NCBI RefSeq assembly: GCF_028993555.1
Contig: NZ_CP118611.1
Coordinates: 676,001 to 740,000 of the forward strand
Source of the DNA: Ensifer adhaerens
Lineage (GTDB): Bacteria; Pseudomonadota; Alphaproteobacteria; Rhizobiales; Rhizobiaceae
Direction: 5' to 3'
Length of the DNA: 64,000 bases
Part shown: positions 17,342 through 26,135 of the stretch, piece by piece
Layout: every line of letters begins with the position of its first letter
Position numbering within the stretch: the stretch's first letter is position 1
The notes under the pieces: generated by a model
What the model was told of the DNA's origin: nothing
The model's input: the letters and a program-made list of their open reading frames with translations, nothing else
Databases searched by the model: none
Program-made: the position numbers and the translations under genes

Positions 17342-18187
17342 ATGAAACTCCTTCGTTATGGCCTCCCGGGCCAGGAAAAGCCTGGTATCCTCGACGCAAA
17401 CGGCACCTTGCGCGACCTCTCGGGCCACGTCGCCGATTTCTCTGGCGCGGCGCTTGATCCCGACAGGCTCGCCGAACTCAAGGCGCTCGATCTCGCCGGC
17501 CTGCCGGCCGTCGACGGCAATCAGCGGCTCGGGCACTGCGTCGCCGGTACCGGAAAGTTCATCTGCATCGGCCTCAACTATTCCGACCATGCCGCCGAGA
17601 CCGGCGCCAAGGTGCCGTCCGAGCCGATCATCTTCATGAAGGCGACCTCGGCGATCGTCGGCCCGAACGATGACCTGCTCATCCCGCGCGGTTCGACCAA
17701 GACCGACTGGGAAGTGGAGCTCGGTGTCGTCATCGGCCGCAAGGCGAAGTACGTCAGCGAAGCGGAAGCCCTCGACTACGTCGCCGGCTACTGCGTCGTT
17801 CACGACGTCTCCGAGCGCGCGTTTCAGATCGAGCGCCAGGGCCAGTGGACCAAGGGCAAGTCCTGCGACACCTTTGGTCCCACCGGCCCGTGGCTTGTGA
17901 CCAAGGACGAAGTGCCGGATCCGCAGAAACTGCCGATGTGGCTGAAGGTCAACGGCGAGACCATGCAGAACGGTTCGACGAAGACCATGGTCTACGGCGT
18001 CGCCCATCTCGTTTCGTACCTGTCGCAGTTCATGTCGCTGCAGCCTGGCGACATCATCTCCACCGGGACGCCGCCCGGCGTCGGCATGGGCATGAAGCCG
18101 CCGCGTTACCTCAAGGCCGGCGACGTCGTCGAACTCGGCATCGAGGGTCTCGGCAGCCAGAAGCAGTCCGTTCGCGCGGACGATTGA
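17342..18187 (+). CDS. FAH-family hydrolase, probable 2,4-diketo-3-deoxy-L-fuconate hydrolase
   Basis: A 281-residue protein starting at the ATG at 17342 behind AGGAAAG. It has the fumarylacetoacetate-hydrolase fold: ICIGLNYSDHAAE, the metal-ligand segment DWEVELGVVIG, and TGTPPGVGMGMKPP near the C-terminus. The family hydrolyses C-C bonds of beta-diketones; the fucose-pathway member yields pyruvate and L-lactate. It sits between the SDR and L-fuconate dehydratase, the expected pathway partners. Confidence 0.88.
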   Translation: MKLLRYGLPGQEKPGILDANGTLRDLSGHVADFSGAALDPDRLAELKALDLAGLPAVDGNQRLGHCVAGTGKFICIGLNYSDHAAETGAKVPSEPIIFMKATSAIVGPNDDLLIPRGSTKTDWEVELGVVIGRKAKYVSEAEALDYVAGYCVVHDVSERAFQIERQGQWTKGKSCDTFGPTGPWLVTKDEVPDPQKLPMWLKVNGETMQNGSTKTMVYGVAHLVSYLSQFMSLQPGDIISTGTPPGVGMGMKPPRYLKAGDVVELGIEGLGSQKQSVRADD

Positions 18188-18206
18188 TACATAGACTGGA
18201 GTGACC

Positions 18207-19484
18207 ATGACCCGCATCACTGATCTGCGCGTCTTCGACCTGCGCTTTCCGACCTCACAGAGCCTTGACGGTTCCGATGCGATGAACCCGGACCCGGATT
18301 ATTCCGCGGCCTATGTCATCCTCGACACGGACAGGGAGGGTGTTGCGGGCCATGGTCTCACCTTCACCATCGGCCGGGGCAACGACATCTGCTGCATGGC
18401 GATCAAGGCCATGCGGCACCTGATCGTCGGCCAGGATACCGCCGACATCCTCGCCCACCCCGGCCGCTTCTGGCGGCACCTGACGGGTGACAGCCAGTTG
18501 CGCTGGATCGGCCCGGAGAAGGGGGCGATGCACCTGGCGACCGGCGCCGTGGTCAACGCCGTCTGGGATCTGCTCGCCAAGGAAGCGGGCAAGCCCGTCT
18601 GGCGGCTGGTCGCCGACATGTCGCCGGAAGAGATCGCCGACATCGTCGACTACCGGTACATGACGGATGTGCTGACGCGTGACGAAGCGGTCGCGATCTT
18701 GCGCAAGGCCGAGCCCGGCAAGGCTAAGCGTATCGCGACACTGGAGAGGGAAGGCTACGCTTGCTACACGACGTCGGCCGGTTGGCTCGGTTATGACGAC
18801 GAAAAGCTCAGGCGCCTCGCTCAGGAGGCGATCGACGAGGGCTTCAACCACATCAAGATGAAGGTCGGCCGCGATCTTGCCGATGATATCCGGCGGTTGA
18901 CGATCGCGCGCGAGGTGATCGGGCCCGACCGCTACCTGATGATCGACGCCAACCAGGTCTGGGAGGTCGGCGAGGCGATCGACTGGGTCAAGCAACTCGC
19001 CTTTGCCAAGCCCTTCTTCATCGAGGAGCCGACGAGCCCCGACGACGTCGCCGGGCACCGCAAGATTCGCGAGGCGATCGGACCGGTGAAGGTCGCAACT
19101 GGCGAGATGTGCCAGAACCGCATCATGTTCAAGCAGTTCATCGCCGAGGGCGCGATCGATATCGTCCAGATCGACTCGTGCCGCATGGGAGGCTTGAACG
19201 AGGTGCTGGCGGTTCTGCTCGTTGCTGCCAAATACGGACTGCCGGTCTGGCCACATGCCGGCGGCGTCGGCCTTTGCGAATATGTCCAGCACCTGTCGAT
19301 GATCGACTATGTTGCCGTCTCCGGCACCAAGGAAGGCCGTGTGATCGAATATGTCGACCATCTGCACGAGCACTTCCTCGATCCCTGCGTGATCGAAAAC
19401 GCCGCCTACATGCCACCGCAGCGGCCCGGGTTCTCGATCGAGATGAAGCCTCAATCGATCGCCGATTACACGTTTACCGGCTAG
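18207..19484 (+). CDS. fucD: L-fuconate dehydratase
   Basis: A 425-residue enolase-superfamily enzyme starting at the ATG at 18207 with GGAG upstream. The active site shows K217-M-K219, D247 and N249 in MIDANQVW, E273 in FIEEPTSPDD, GEM, and H350 in WPHAGGVGLCEYVQHL. The last block and the long capping-domain N-terminus (PDYSAAYVILDTD) mark the fuconate dehydratase/ENOSF1 group, which converts L-fuconate to 2-keto-3-deoxy-L-fuconate. It is the last gene of the ten-gene operon. Confidence 0.93.
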   Translation: MTRITDLRVFDLRFPTSQSLDGSDAMNPDPDYSAAYVILDTDREGVAGHGLTFTIGRGNDICCMAIKAMRHLIVGQDTADILAHPGRFWRHLTGDSQLRWIGPEKGAMHLATGAVVNAVWDLLAKEAGKPVWRLVADMSPEEIADIVDYRYMTDVLTRDEAVAILRKAEPGKAKRIATLEREGYACYTTSAGWLGYDDEKLRRLAQEAIDEGFNHIKMKVGRDLADDIRRLTIAREVIGPDRYLMIDANQVWEVGEAIDWVKQLAFAKPFFIEEPTSPDDVAGHRKIREAIGPVKVATGEMCQNRIMFKQFIAEGAIDIVQIDSCRMGGLNEVLAVLLVAAKYGLPVWPHAGGVGLCEYVQHLSMIDYVAVSGTKEGRVIEYVDHLHEHFLDPCVIENAAYMPPQRPGFSIEMKPQSIADYTFTG

Positions 19485-19500
19485 CGCAAGAGATTAACCC

Positions 19501-19638
19501 GGCGTTGGCATCGACCGCGCGCATTTCGGCGTCGTTTTCATCGCCAACTTGACGATCGGCGGCATTACGCCGCCGATCTCATGGTCGGCCCTCAGTGCCG
19601 TCAGCATGGAGGGCGCCTACGTCATCTCCTGCGGGCGC
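19501..19638 (+). pseudogene. Remnant of a TRAP transporter large permease (DctM)
   Basis: Downstream of fucD the forward frame reads GIDRAHFGVVFIANLTIGG and then ITPPISW. This matches the highly conserved segment of DctM-type TRAP permeases (G-D-x-HFG-V...NL-IG-ITPP). No start and no flanking transmembrane sequence remain, and no TRAP binding protein or small permease is nearby. It is a short relic, suggesting a TRAP operon once lay here. Confidence 0.6.
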
Positions 19639-19693
19639 AGGTCATGCGGAGCCGATGATACTCCGGCCTGTTCGGGGCCGTCCGCTCCGTTGG

Positions 19694-20068
19694 TTAGGCT
19701 TCTCGTTCGTGGCAGACCGCTTCGATGTTATGCCCGTCCGGGCAAAGCACGAAGGCCGCATAATAGTTCGCGTGGTAGCGCGGGCGCAGACCCGGCGCAC
19801 CATTGTCTTTGCCGCCTGCATCCAAAGCGGCACGGTAGAAAGCGTCGACTTGCTCGCGAGTCTCGGCCGCGAATGCCAGATGAAGATGCGCAGGCTTCTC
19901 ATCGGTCTGGTGCAGGCACAATGAAGCCTTGCCCTTCGAACTGAGTTCGACACCGTACGAAGGTTCGCCCTCGGCTATGATGGCTACGCCGAGCGGTTCG
20001 AGTGCTCGAAGGTAGAAGGCCTTGCTGGCTTCAAAGTCGGTGACGCCGAATTTGACATGGTCAAACAT
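19694..20068 (-). CDS. VOC/glyoxalase-fold protein
   Basis: A 124-residue vicinal-oxygen-chelate protein. The ATG at 20068 has GGAG upstream; the frame continues to 20131 without a better signal. It begins with FDHVKFGVTDFEASKAFY and ends with YYAAFVLCPDGHNIEAVCH, with glutamate and histidine in the metal-ligand positions of glyoxalase-like dioxygenase/isomerase folds. It is a single gene facing the fuc operon, and its substrate is unknown. Rhizobial genomes carry many such solitary VOC genes. Confidence 0.82.
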   Translation of the reverse strand: MFDHVKFGVTDFEASKAFYLRALEPLGVAIIAEGEPSYGVELSSKGKASLCLHQTDEKPAHLHLAFAAETREQVDAFYRAALDAGGKDNGAPGLRPRYHANYYAAFVLCPDGHNIEAVCHEREA

Positions 20069-20436
20069 GAGTTCTCCTGAAGTGCGTGATCCTGCCTGAC
20101 GGTGGGGCCTGCGATGCTGCCCGCGATCCAAATCGGTCTTTCCGCGATTTGATCAGGTCTAGATGGCATGTCTGAAGGAACGCTGGCAAGGAAGGGAGCG
20201 GGGAACTCGATGGCAACCGACCCGCCGACCGATCAGCCGATCGGGCGCTGCCAGCGCACCAGATCCGCGAAATCAGCCGGACCCTGTATCAGACGTTTGC
20301 CCGATTGGTGCTCGTCCGTGGTGTCTTATCCAAGCTGTGGTGATGCCGATAGGTCGATCAACCGAGAGGGGCGGCCTGTTGTTTGGAGTGCTTGGCGAAC
20401 TTCTCGTACCGAGCCGGAGTGGTTCGGCAAGCTCCT
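20069..20436. other. Intergenic stretch with no recognised gene
   Basis: About 370 bp between the VOC gene and cpaA. Short open frames exist on both strands but none has a ribosome binding site together with a recognisable protein. It marks the border between the catabolic region and the pilus locus. Confidence 0.35.
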
Positions 20437-20958
20437 CTAGGTCTGGCGGTGTCGGAGGGCCATCGTGACGAGCGTGCCAAAGACCATGATGACGCCGTAG
20501 GGAATCTTGCGGCTCGTGCGGATCTCCTCGATGCGCATGGCCACAGCATAGTGCGCGAATGCCAGTGGCACCGGCAGTCTCAGAGCCACCATCGTCAGGA
20601 TCCCGCCGATCAGCAGGAAAACGGCGAACGGGAGCATGCCGTGCCAGCCGACGAAGAGGCCAATCGGCAGGAATAGCTTGGCGTCACCCGCGCCGAACAG
20701 CCGAAAGGCCCAAAGGGCTACGCCAAGGGTGAAGAGCAAAAGACCGGCGCCGACCTCCCCGCCGATGCCGTCAAGCGAGAAGAGCGTCGCACCGATGTCC
20801 TGCGTTGTCGTGAGCCGGACGATTGCGCCGAGCGCGTAGATGGTGATGAGCGCGAGGATCGCTCCGTTCGGAATACGCCAGCGTTGGAAGTCGCTCCAAG
20901 CCGCGTAGAAGAAAACCAGCGTAGCAACCAATGGGATTATGTTGATCGCATCGCTCAT
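20437..20958 (-). CDS. cpaA: Prepilin peptidase CpaA/TadV
   Basis: A 173-residue inner-membrane aspartic protease of family A24. The first catalytic aspartate is in AAWSDFQRWRIPN and the second in GAGDAKLF. Hydrophobic spans surround both. It cleaves the leader of Flp pilin and of the TadE/TadF pseudopilins encoded opposite. It is transcribed divergently from the pilin operon, with a 331-bp gap that holds the pilin promoter. Length is normal for the short Tad-type peptidases that lack the methylase domain. Confidence 0.92.
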   Translation of the reverse strand: MSDAINIIPLVATLVFFYAAWSDFQRWRIPNGAILALITIYALGAIVRLTTTQDIGATLFSLDGIGGEVGAGLLLFTLGVALWAFRLFGAGDAKLFLPIGLFVGWHGMLPFAVFLLIGGILTMVALRLPVPLAFAHYAVAMRIEEIRTSRKIPYGVIMVFGTLVTMALRHRQT

Positions 20959-21165
20959 GTTTCGTTGGCTCCAGACGATTCCTGATGTCGCGAGTGATTG
21001 CCCAGATCTTCCGCTGATTAGTTTAAGAAGTCACGAAGGGAAAAACTCAAGAAATATTGCGTGATGTCACGATCCCGTAAACTTTGTCTCAAATACCCTT
21101 AAAATGTGAGGGATTACGATTTTAACCATACCCCGGAGATGTTTCAGACTCGATCGTATTAGAAG

Positions 21166-21195
21166 TTGACGATATAGTAATTAAGGGATTATTAA
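21166..21195 (+). promoter_or_regulatory. Pilin promoter with full CtrA-type box
   Basis: TTGACG at 21166-21171 and TATTAA at 21190-21195 form a plausible -35/-10 pair (18-base spacing) about 95 bases before the pilin ATG. Overlapping the -10 is a perfect TTAA-N7-TTAA at 21181-21195, the consensus of the alphaproteobacterial cell-cycle regulator CtrA. A further TTAACCAT, a CtrA half-site pattern, occurs at 21122-21129. CtrA is known to control pilin genes in related bacteria; control here is inferred. Confidence 0.5.
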
Positions 21196-21289
21196 TTATC
21201 TCAGTCAAAGAGGCGGTCTCGATGACAGGCGGGGGCCGGGGAACATAAGCGGTCACGCGAAAGGTATACTGTGTAGGAGGTAATTCTCG

Positions 21290-21484
21290 ATGAAAGCACT
21301 TTTGAATAAAGTCCGCGCTTTCGCGCGGGAAGAAGACGGCGTAGCGCTGACTGAATACCTTATTCTGCTCGGCCTTCTCGTTGGTGGGGTAATTTTTTCG
21401 GTAGGCACCATCGGAACCCAACTTGATACTTACTGGGGTGAGTGGGCGACGTATTTTACCAATAATGATATGGGCGCGCCGTAA
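21290..21484 (+). CDS. pilA: Flp/Fap-type major pilin
   Basis: A 64-residue prepilin with AGGAGG close before the ATG. The leader ends in a glycine (EEDG) and the mature protein would begin VALTEYLILLGLL. Glutamate and tyrosine at mature positions 5 and 6 are the Flp signature, followed by one hydrophobic helix and a short polar tail. CpaA should cleave after the glycine, and the pilus is then assembled by CpaF/TadB/TadC. A strong hairpin follows the gene, so the pilin mRNA can be made in excess over the machinery. Confidence 0.93.
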   Translation: MKALLNKVRAFAREEDGVALTEYLILLGLLVGGVIFSVGTIGTQLDTYWGEWATYFTNNDMGAP

Positions 21485-21493
21485 TGCTGAGTT

Positions 21494-21525
21494 CGAGAGA
21501 GGGGGGTTTGTTAACCCCTCTCTCG
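21494..21525 (+). terminator. Intrinsic terminator or attenuator after the pilin gene
   Basis: An 11-bp perfect GC-rich stem (CGAGAGAGGGG / CCCCTCTCTCG) encloses about ten bases and is followed by TATTTTAG. It lies between the pilin and cpaB. A partial terminator here would give high pilin and lower machinery expression. Confidence 0.75.
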
Positions 21526-21577
21526 TATTTTAGTAATTGTCGATAAGGCTATTTTGATAAAGTATGGAGTATCGGCG

Positions 21578-22579
21578 ATGCGCTCCTCGACGATTATCAG
21601 TCTCGTTGTCGCTCTTCTACTAGCTGGCGCTGCGGTTTTCGCCACGCGCACGTATCTCGCTGATCAAAGGGCGCGGCTTGCGGCAAACGGCGGTGCGAAA
21701 TCCTCGGAAAAGATGCTTGTTGTTGCCGCTAAGGGCATGCGCTTCGGCGATCGGGTGCGTCCAGAAAATCTCAAGGCCATTCCGTGGCCCTCGGAGGAAA
21801 GGCCTGAGGGTTCCTTCCTGGCGATCGAAGCGGTTCTCGGCGACAAGGACGAGCCGCGTTATGCCATGGAGGCGATAGATCCAGGCGAACCTGTGTTGGC
21901 GTCGAAGATCACTGGCGCTGGCGAACGCGCCACCCTTTCGGCCGCCCTCGATCAGGGGATGAAGGCCGTTTCTATCCGTGTCAACGACGTGCTCGGTGTT
22001 GCCGGTTTCGTGCGCCCCTCGGATCGGGTCGACGTACTCCTGACTCGCGTGATCCGCAACACCAAGAGCGGCAGCGAGCAGACTTCCGTGGACGTTCTGT
22101 TGCAGGGAGTGAAGGTGCTCGCCGTCGACCAGACGGCTGACGAGCGTAAGGACGAGCCTTCGGTTGTCAAAACCGTCACCTTCGAGGTGACGACCGACGA
22201 GGCGCAGCGCCTGACGCTTGGTGCCAATATTGGCACGCTCTCGCTCACACTTCGTAACATTGCCTCGGCTTCCGTCGAGCAGACCCGGCCGATTACAGTA
22301 GCGGATCTCGGCGGTGGCCCCATCGCCGCTGAACTCGCGCAAAATTCAGACGACGGGCGATTCGATCTGATTGAGCGCATGGTCCGCAAGGTCGGCGAGG
22401 ACCTCGGAGGCCGGATCAATTCCGTCGAAAGCAAGATGAATACGCCAGTGCGCGAAAAACAGGTGCAAATTGTCGAGCGAAATGTCGAGCCGGTCTTGCC
22501 GGCAGAGCCGAAGTGGGCGACCGTCGGTGTCTGGAGCACGAACAAACGGGAAGAATACCGGGTGGGGCAGATCCAGTAA
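21578..22579 (+). CDS. cpaB: Tad pilus assembly protein CpaB/RcpC
   Basis: The ATG at 21578 (333 aa) has GGAG at a workable distance; a TTG at 21554 in the same frame is less likely. An N-terminal membrane anchor (TIISLVVALLLAGAAVFA) is followed by a SAF domain, with KGMRFGDRVRPENLK and PGEPVLASKI, and then the RcpC region containing VDVLLTR. The family is periplasmic and supports the secretin and pilus stability, perhaps by binding glycan. It is the first machinery gene after the pilin terminator. Confidence 0.9.
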   Translation: MRSSTIISLVVALLLAGAAVFATRTYLADQRARLAANGGAKSSEKMLVVAAKGMRFGDRVRPENLKAIPWPSEERPEGSFLAIEAVLGDKDEPRYAMEAIDPGEPVLASKITGAGERATLSAALDQGMKAVSIRVNDVLGVAGFVRPSDRVDVLLTRVIRNTKSGSEQTSVDVLLQGVKVLAVDQTADERKDEPSVVKTVTFEVTTDEAQRLTLGANIGTLSLTLRNIASASVEQTRPITVADLGGGPIAAELAQNSDDGRFDLIERMVRKVGEDLGGRINSVESKMNTPVREKQVQIVERNVEPVLPAEPKWATVGVWSTNKREEYRVGQIQ

Positions 22580-22641
22580 CGGGAAATTCAACCTACCTGC
22601 TGGGTAGGGCCAACTTCGAGGAGAGGGGGACGTACGCCGAA

Positions 22642-24129
22642 ATGTTGAGGGGAAGCATAAAAAATAAGGCAAGACGCAGGGCCTTGGCGGCCACTGTTGC
22701 GCTTGTTTCGGCCTGCAGCTTTTGGGCTCCAGGTCTAATTGGTTCGGCGGACGCGCAGGAGAAGTTCATCAATCTTGGCGGGTCGGTTCAGCAGGTGGTG
22801 CTGCCACCAAACGACACGATAACGATCGCGACTGGCAAGCCTTTCGGAGATCTCGTGATCGGAAGTGCTGATCTCATTGATGTGGTGCCACTCTCTGACA
22901 AGTCGCTTTTCATCCGCGGAAAGAAGACCGGGGCGACAAACATCTCTGTCTATGGCGACGACAAGAAGCTCCTGGGCGTCATCGACATCCGCGTCGCCAG
23001 CGATTTCAGCGAGGTGGCATCGGCGATCCGCTCGGCCTCGCCGGGGTCACAGGTCCGGGTGATCAACTCCAATGATCGTATCCGTCTGACTGGAATCGTG
23101 CGCGATGCTACGGAACTGCAGCGCGTGCTTGAAATCGCCCAGTCCTATTCGGACCAACCCGTTCTCAACCAGTTGCGTGTGAACGACTCCCAGCAGGTTA
23201 TGCTGGAAGTTCGGGTGATCGAGGCGTCGCGTCAAACCGGTCGCGACCTCGGCATCGGTTGGGCAGGGGCGGGCAGGAATGGCATCGGGAAGGCGACGAC
23301 CAGCCAGGGCATCGGGGTCAAGGACGGCACGCTGGTCCGTACTCTGACAGATGCGGCCGGCGCTGCGACCGGCATGCAACCCTTTGGTCAACTGATTGCG
23401 AAGGTTCTCGAGATCTCCGGCGGCCAGATCGACGTCGTCATCAACGCCCTCGAACAAAAGGGTCTGGTGCGACGCCTCGCACAACCAAACCTGATAGCGA
23501 TGAGCGGTGAAACCGCAAGCTTTCATGCCGGTGGTGAAGTGCCGATCCAGACGACCGTGGCCAACGGCGCGACGGTAGCGACGCAGACCGACTATCGTCC
23601 TTTCGGTGTGCGGTTGACATTTACACCCGTAGTCCTTGACGGCGGGCTCATTAGCCTGAGGGTTGAGCCGGAAGTTTCCGAACTCGACACATCGATCAAC
23701 GTTAATGGCAATCCCGGCTTTATTTCACGCGCCGCGAAGACCACTGTAGCGTTGCGCGACGGGCAGAGTTTTGCCATGGCCGGTCTACTGCAATCGATTA
23801 ATTCGAAAGATATTCAGCAGCTTCCGGGCTTGGGGCAGTTGCCGGTGATCGGGGCGCTCTTCCGCTCCACGAGCTTCCTGAAGCGTGAATCCGATCTCGT
23901 GATTGTCGTGACTCCGCACATCGTGCGGCCGGCGGCACCGGGCGAGGCGCTCTATACTCCGCTTGATCAGACGCGTTCATCGAATGACGCTGAGCTTTTT
24001 GCGCTCGGTGTTTTGGAGGTCGACAAAGACATGCTTCGCCGATTCCGCAATGGCGAAGGCGTCACCGGGCCCTATGGCCATAGACTGGATCTCGATACGG
24101 GAGGTGCCCTTGCTGTTGTTAAGAGGTAA
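22642..24129 (+). CDS. cpaC: Tad pilus outer-membrane secretin CpaC/RcpA
   Basis: A 495-residue type II/III secretin from the ATG at 22642, with a signal peptide ending near SADAQ. The N-terminal BON-like and secretin N-domains include GKKTGATNISVYG and are followed by a secretin core with VEPEVSELD and AMAGLLQS, ending near LVIVVTPHIVRP. It forms the outer-membrane channel for the Flp pilus. Its 3' end overlaps the small lipoprotein gene downstream. Confidence 0.92.
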   Translation: MLRGSIKNKARRRALAATVALVSACSFWAPGLIGSADAQEKFINLGGSVQQVVLPPNDTITIATGKPFGDLVIGSADLIDVVPLSDKSLFIRGKKTGATNISVYGDDKKLLGVIDIRVASDFSEVASAIRSASPGSQVRVINSNDRIRLTGIVRDATELQRVLEIAQSYSDQPVLNQLRVNDSQQVMLEVRVIEASRQTGRDLGIGWAGAGRNGIGKATTSQGIGVKDGTLVRTLTDAAGAATGMQPFGQLIAKVLEISGGQIDVVINALEQKGLVRRLAQPNLIAMSGETASFHAGGEVPIQTTVANGATVATQTDYRPFGVRLTFTPVVLDGGLISLRVEPEVSELDTSINVNGNPGFISRAAKTTVALRDGQSFAMAGLLQSINSKDIQQLPGLGQLPVIGALFRSTSFLKRESDLVIVVTPHIVRPAAPGEALYTPLDQTRSSNDAELFALGVLEVDKDMLRRFRNGEGVTGPYGHRLDLDTGGALAVVKR

Positions 24130-24415
24130 GCGCGCAATCCTGGTTTTAGCGGCGGCAAGCCTTATGTCCGGCTGCGCGGACTACATGAACCACAGGGATA
24201 CGATCACCTTCGGGCTTGGAAACGCCGTTGAGGCCAACAAAGCAATTCACATTCAGGATCCGTTCCCGCGGGTGGCGCAGAACACGCGGATCGCGACTGA
24301 CGGCAAGGTGGTGAGCAGAGCCATACGCGGTTATCAGGGGGGCGGGGGGCCGCCCGCGATGATCATTCCGGCGCCTGCGCAGATGGGCGGCAATGGGGCG
24401 GCGTCCGTCAACTGA
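24110..24415 (+). CDS. Short CpaD-like pilus lipoprotein
   Basis: The frame overlaps the end of cpaC. A TTG at 24110, with GGGAGG upstream, gives a compact lipoprotein signal (LLLRGKRAILVLAAASLMSGC); an ATG at 24074 would add an acidic, unfavourable N-terminus. The mature part contains RDTITFGLGNAVEANKAI, the core of CpaD-type Tad lipoproteins, but the protein is only about 100 residues, roughly half the usual CpaD length, and ends in a low-complexity proline/glycine tail. It probably acts at the outer membrane with CpaC. Confidence 0.7.
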   Translation: MLLLRGKRAILVLAAASLMSGCADYMNHRDTITFGLGNAVEANKAIHIQDPFPRVAQNTRIATDGKVVSRAIRGYQGGGGPPAMIIPAPAQMGGNGAASVN

Positions 24416-24512
24416 CGGGCGTGGGAAATTGATACGGCGGAAGTGCCGGAAAGGAATGCAAATAGAACAGCGCGACACGTCGGTGAACCGCCGCGATCGG
24501 AGAGGCATATCT

Positions 24513-26135
24513 ATGCTAAACAGGGCAATCAACAGGTTCTGGGAAGACCGACGAGGTTACGTCATCGCGTTGACGCTCATTGCTATGCCGCTGCTGCTCG
24601 GCATGTCACTTATCGTCATCGATGTCGGCCGCAATGCCAATCTTCATACCGACCTTCAGAATGCGGTCGATGCCATGGCACTGGCGGGAGCGCGCGAACT
24701 CGACGGCCGCGACAATGCGATCGAGCGCGCGCAAGAAGCGATCGAAAAGCTGGCCAACACCGCGGCCTTTGGTGGCGGCGGGGCCGACTTCTCGCTCGGC
24801 TCTTATATCACCGTGTCCTATGACGCGGCAAATGATGCCGCCAGCACGGTAACGGTCACGTTTCTGAAAGGCATTCCCGGTGACGGCTCTTTCGGGGGAG
24901 ACGACGACGATCCGATCACCGAGGCGATGGTGACGACGGACTCAAACGAGGCAGGGTATGCTTGGGTGAGATCCAAGGACCAGGCGATGCAGACGATCTT
25001 CCCGCTGCCCGTTGGACTTAATCGCGGTACCATCAATGTGTCTGCCGACGCGGTGGCAGCCTATCGTGTCAGTGCCTGCGATGTTACGCCGATTTTTATC
25101 TGCAATCCTTATGAGCCAGGAGGTAACAACAGTTCGGCCGTCGGGGAACAGGCGGCCGAGCAGTTGCACAATAAGTTCTCCGCCGGCGATCTCTATGGTG
25201 TACAGATCGAACTTCACAGCACGGCCTCCTCCAATCCCGGACCTGGCAATTTCGGTTTTTTGAGAACTCCATTGGGTAATGGCGCATCTGTATTGGCAGA
25301 GGCTCTTGCGACAGGCAATCCAGGTACGTGTTACACAAAAGATAATCTCGACACCGAGACGGGTGCTAAGGCCGGGCCGGTTGAGGACGGCGTGAATACG
25401 CGCTTTGGTTTCTACTCCTCGTCGTTCAACAAGGTGCGGGACGACTCTCGCTATCGCCCGGCACAAAACGTGCGATCAGCGCAGAGCCAAACGGGCAACG
25501 CCAATAAGCAGTGCGATACCTACAACCCGATAGTGTCGGGAGGCACGATTGGGGACGTCACGAAGGCGGTGCCGCTTGGCTATGGTGCAACCATGACGGC
25601 AATGGGAGGCGGCAAAATCAGCAGCGGCAACAATTGGAACTACACTACCTACTGGAATGTCGCACAGGGCGGCGCGGCACCGTCTGTTACAGCCGTCCTT
25701 AGCAACTATTCGAGCTATCCGAGTGGCGGTGCCTCGACACCGAGCCGACCGTCCGCCTACGACGTCTATCGCTACGAACTCAATAACCCGTCGCTGATCA
25801 GCCATGCTTCAGCGAGCGGGGAAAAAGGTACACCACTCACGGGCGGACAATGCTACACGGGGCCAGCGCTCTCGAATTATACCGCGGACGAGTACGGCGA
25901 TCGCCGCGAGATCTTCGCAGCAATCGTTAACTGCGGCTATGAAGCGTCTCAAGGCCACCTCAACGGCCACAAAGCCACGCAAGCTGTTGCCTTCGCACGC
26001 ATGTTCTTGACGAAGCCCGCGGTTAAGGCAAATAGCGAACGTTATCTCTCTTTGGAGATGATCGACATCACTGGGAAGGGTGGGCGCGGCACGCTTGACG
26101 AGTTCCTGCGCGAAGAAGCGGAGCTTGTCCGATGA
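24513..26135 (+). CDS. tadG: TadG-family pilus assembly protein
   Basis: The ATG at 24513 with GGAGAGG upstream gives 540 residues. The N-terminus DRRGYVIALTLIAMPLLLGM is the hydrophobic anchor of TadG-like proteins and is followed by DVGRNANLHTDLQNAVDAMALAGA, the conserved DUF2134/Tad domain. A long periplasmic region rich in Gly, Asn, Ser and Tyr follows. The protein is anchored in the inner membrane and helps pilus biogenesis. It overlaps TadE by four bases. Confidence 0.88.
   Translation: MLNRAINRFWEDRRGYVIALTLIAMPLLLGMSLIVIDVGRNANLHTDLQNAVDAMALAGARELDGRDNAIERAQEAIEKLANTAAFGGGGADFSLGSYITVSYDAANDAASTVTVTFLKGIPGDGSFGGDDDDPITEAMVTTDSNEAGYAWVRSKDQAMQTIFPLPVGLNRGTINVSADAVAAYRVSACDVTPIFICNPYEPGGNNSSAVGEQAAEQLHNKFSAGDLYGVQIELHSTASSNPGPGNFGFLRTPLGNGASVLAEALATGNPGTCYTKDNLDTETGAKAGPVEDGVNTRFGFYSSSFNKVRDDSRYRPAQNVRSAQSQTGNANKQCDTYNPIVSGGTIGDVTKAVPLGYGATMTAMGGGKISSGNNWNYTTYWNVAQGGAAPSVTAVLSNYSSYPSGGASTPSRPSAYDVYRYELNNPSLISHASASGEKGTPLTGGQCYTGPALSNYTADEYGDRREIFAAIVNCGYEASQGHLNGHKATQAVAFARMFLTKPAVKANSERYLSLEMIDITGKGGRGTLDEFLREEAELVR

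Noticed and set aside
19554..19578. Perfect 10-bp GC-rich hairpin after fucD, looking like a terminator
   Set aside because: It coincides with the TIGGITPPIS codons of the DctM relic and has no T-run, so the dyad is probably a by-product of the coding remnant.
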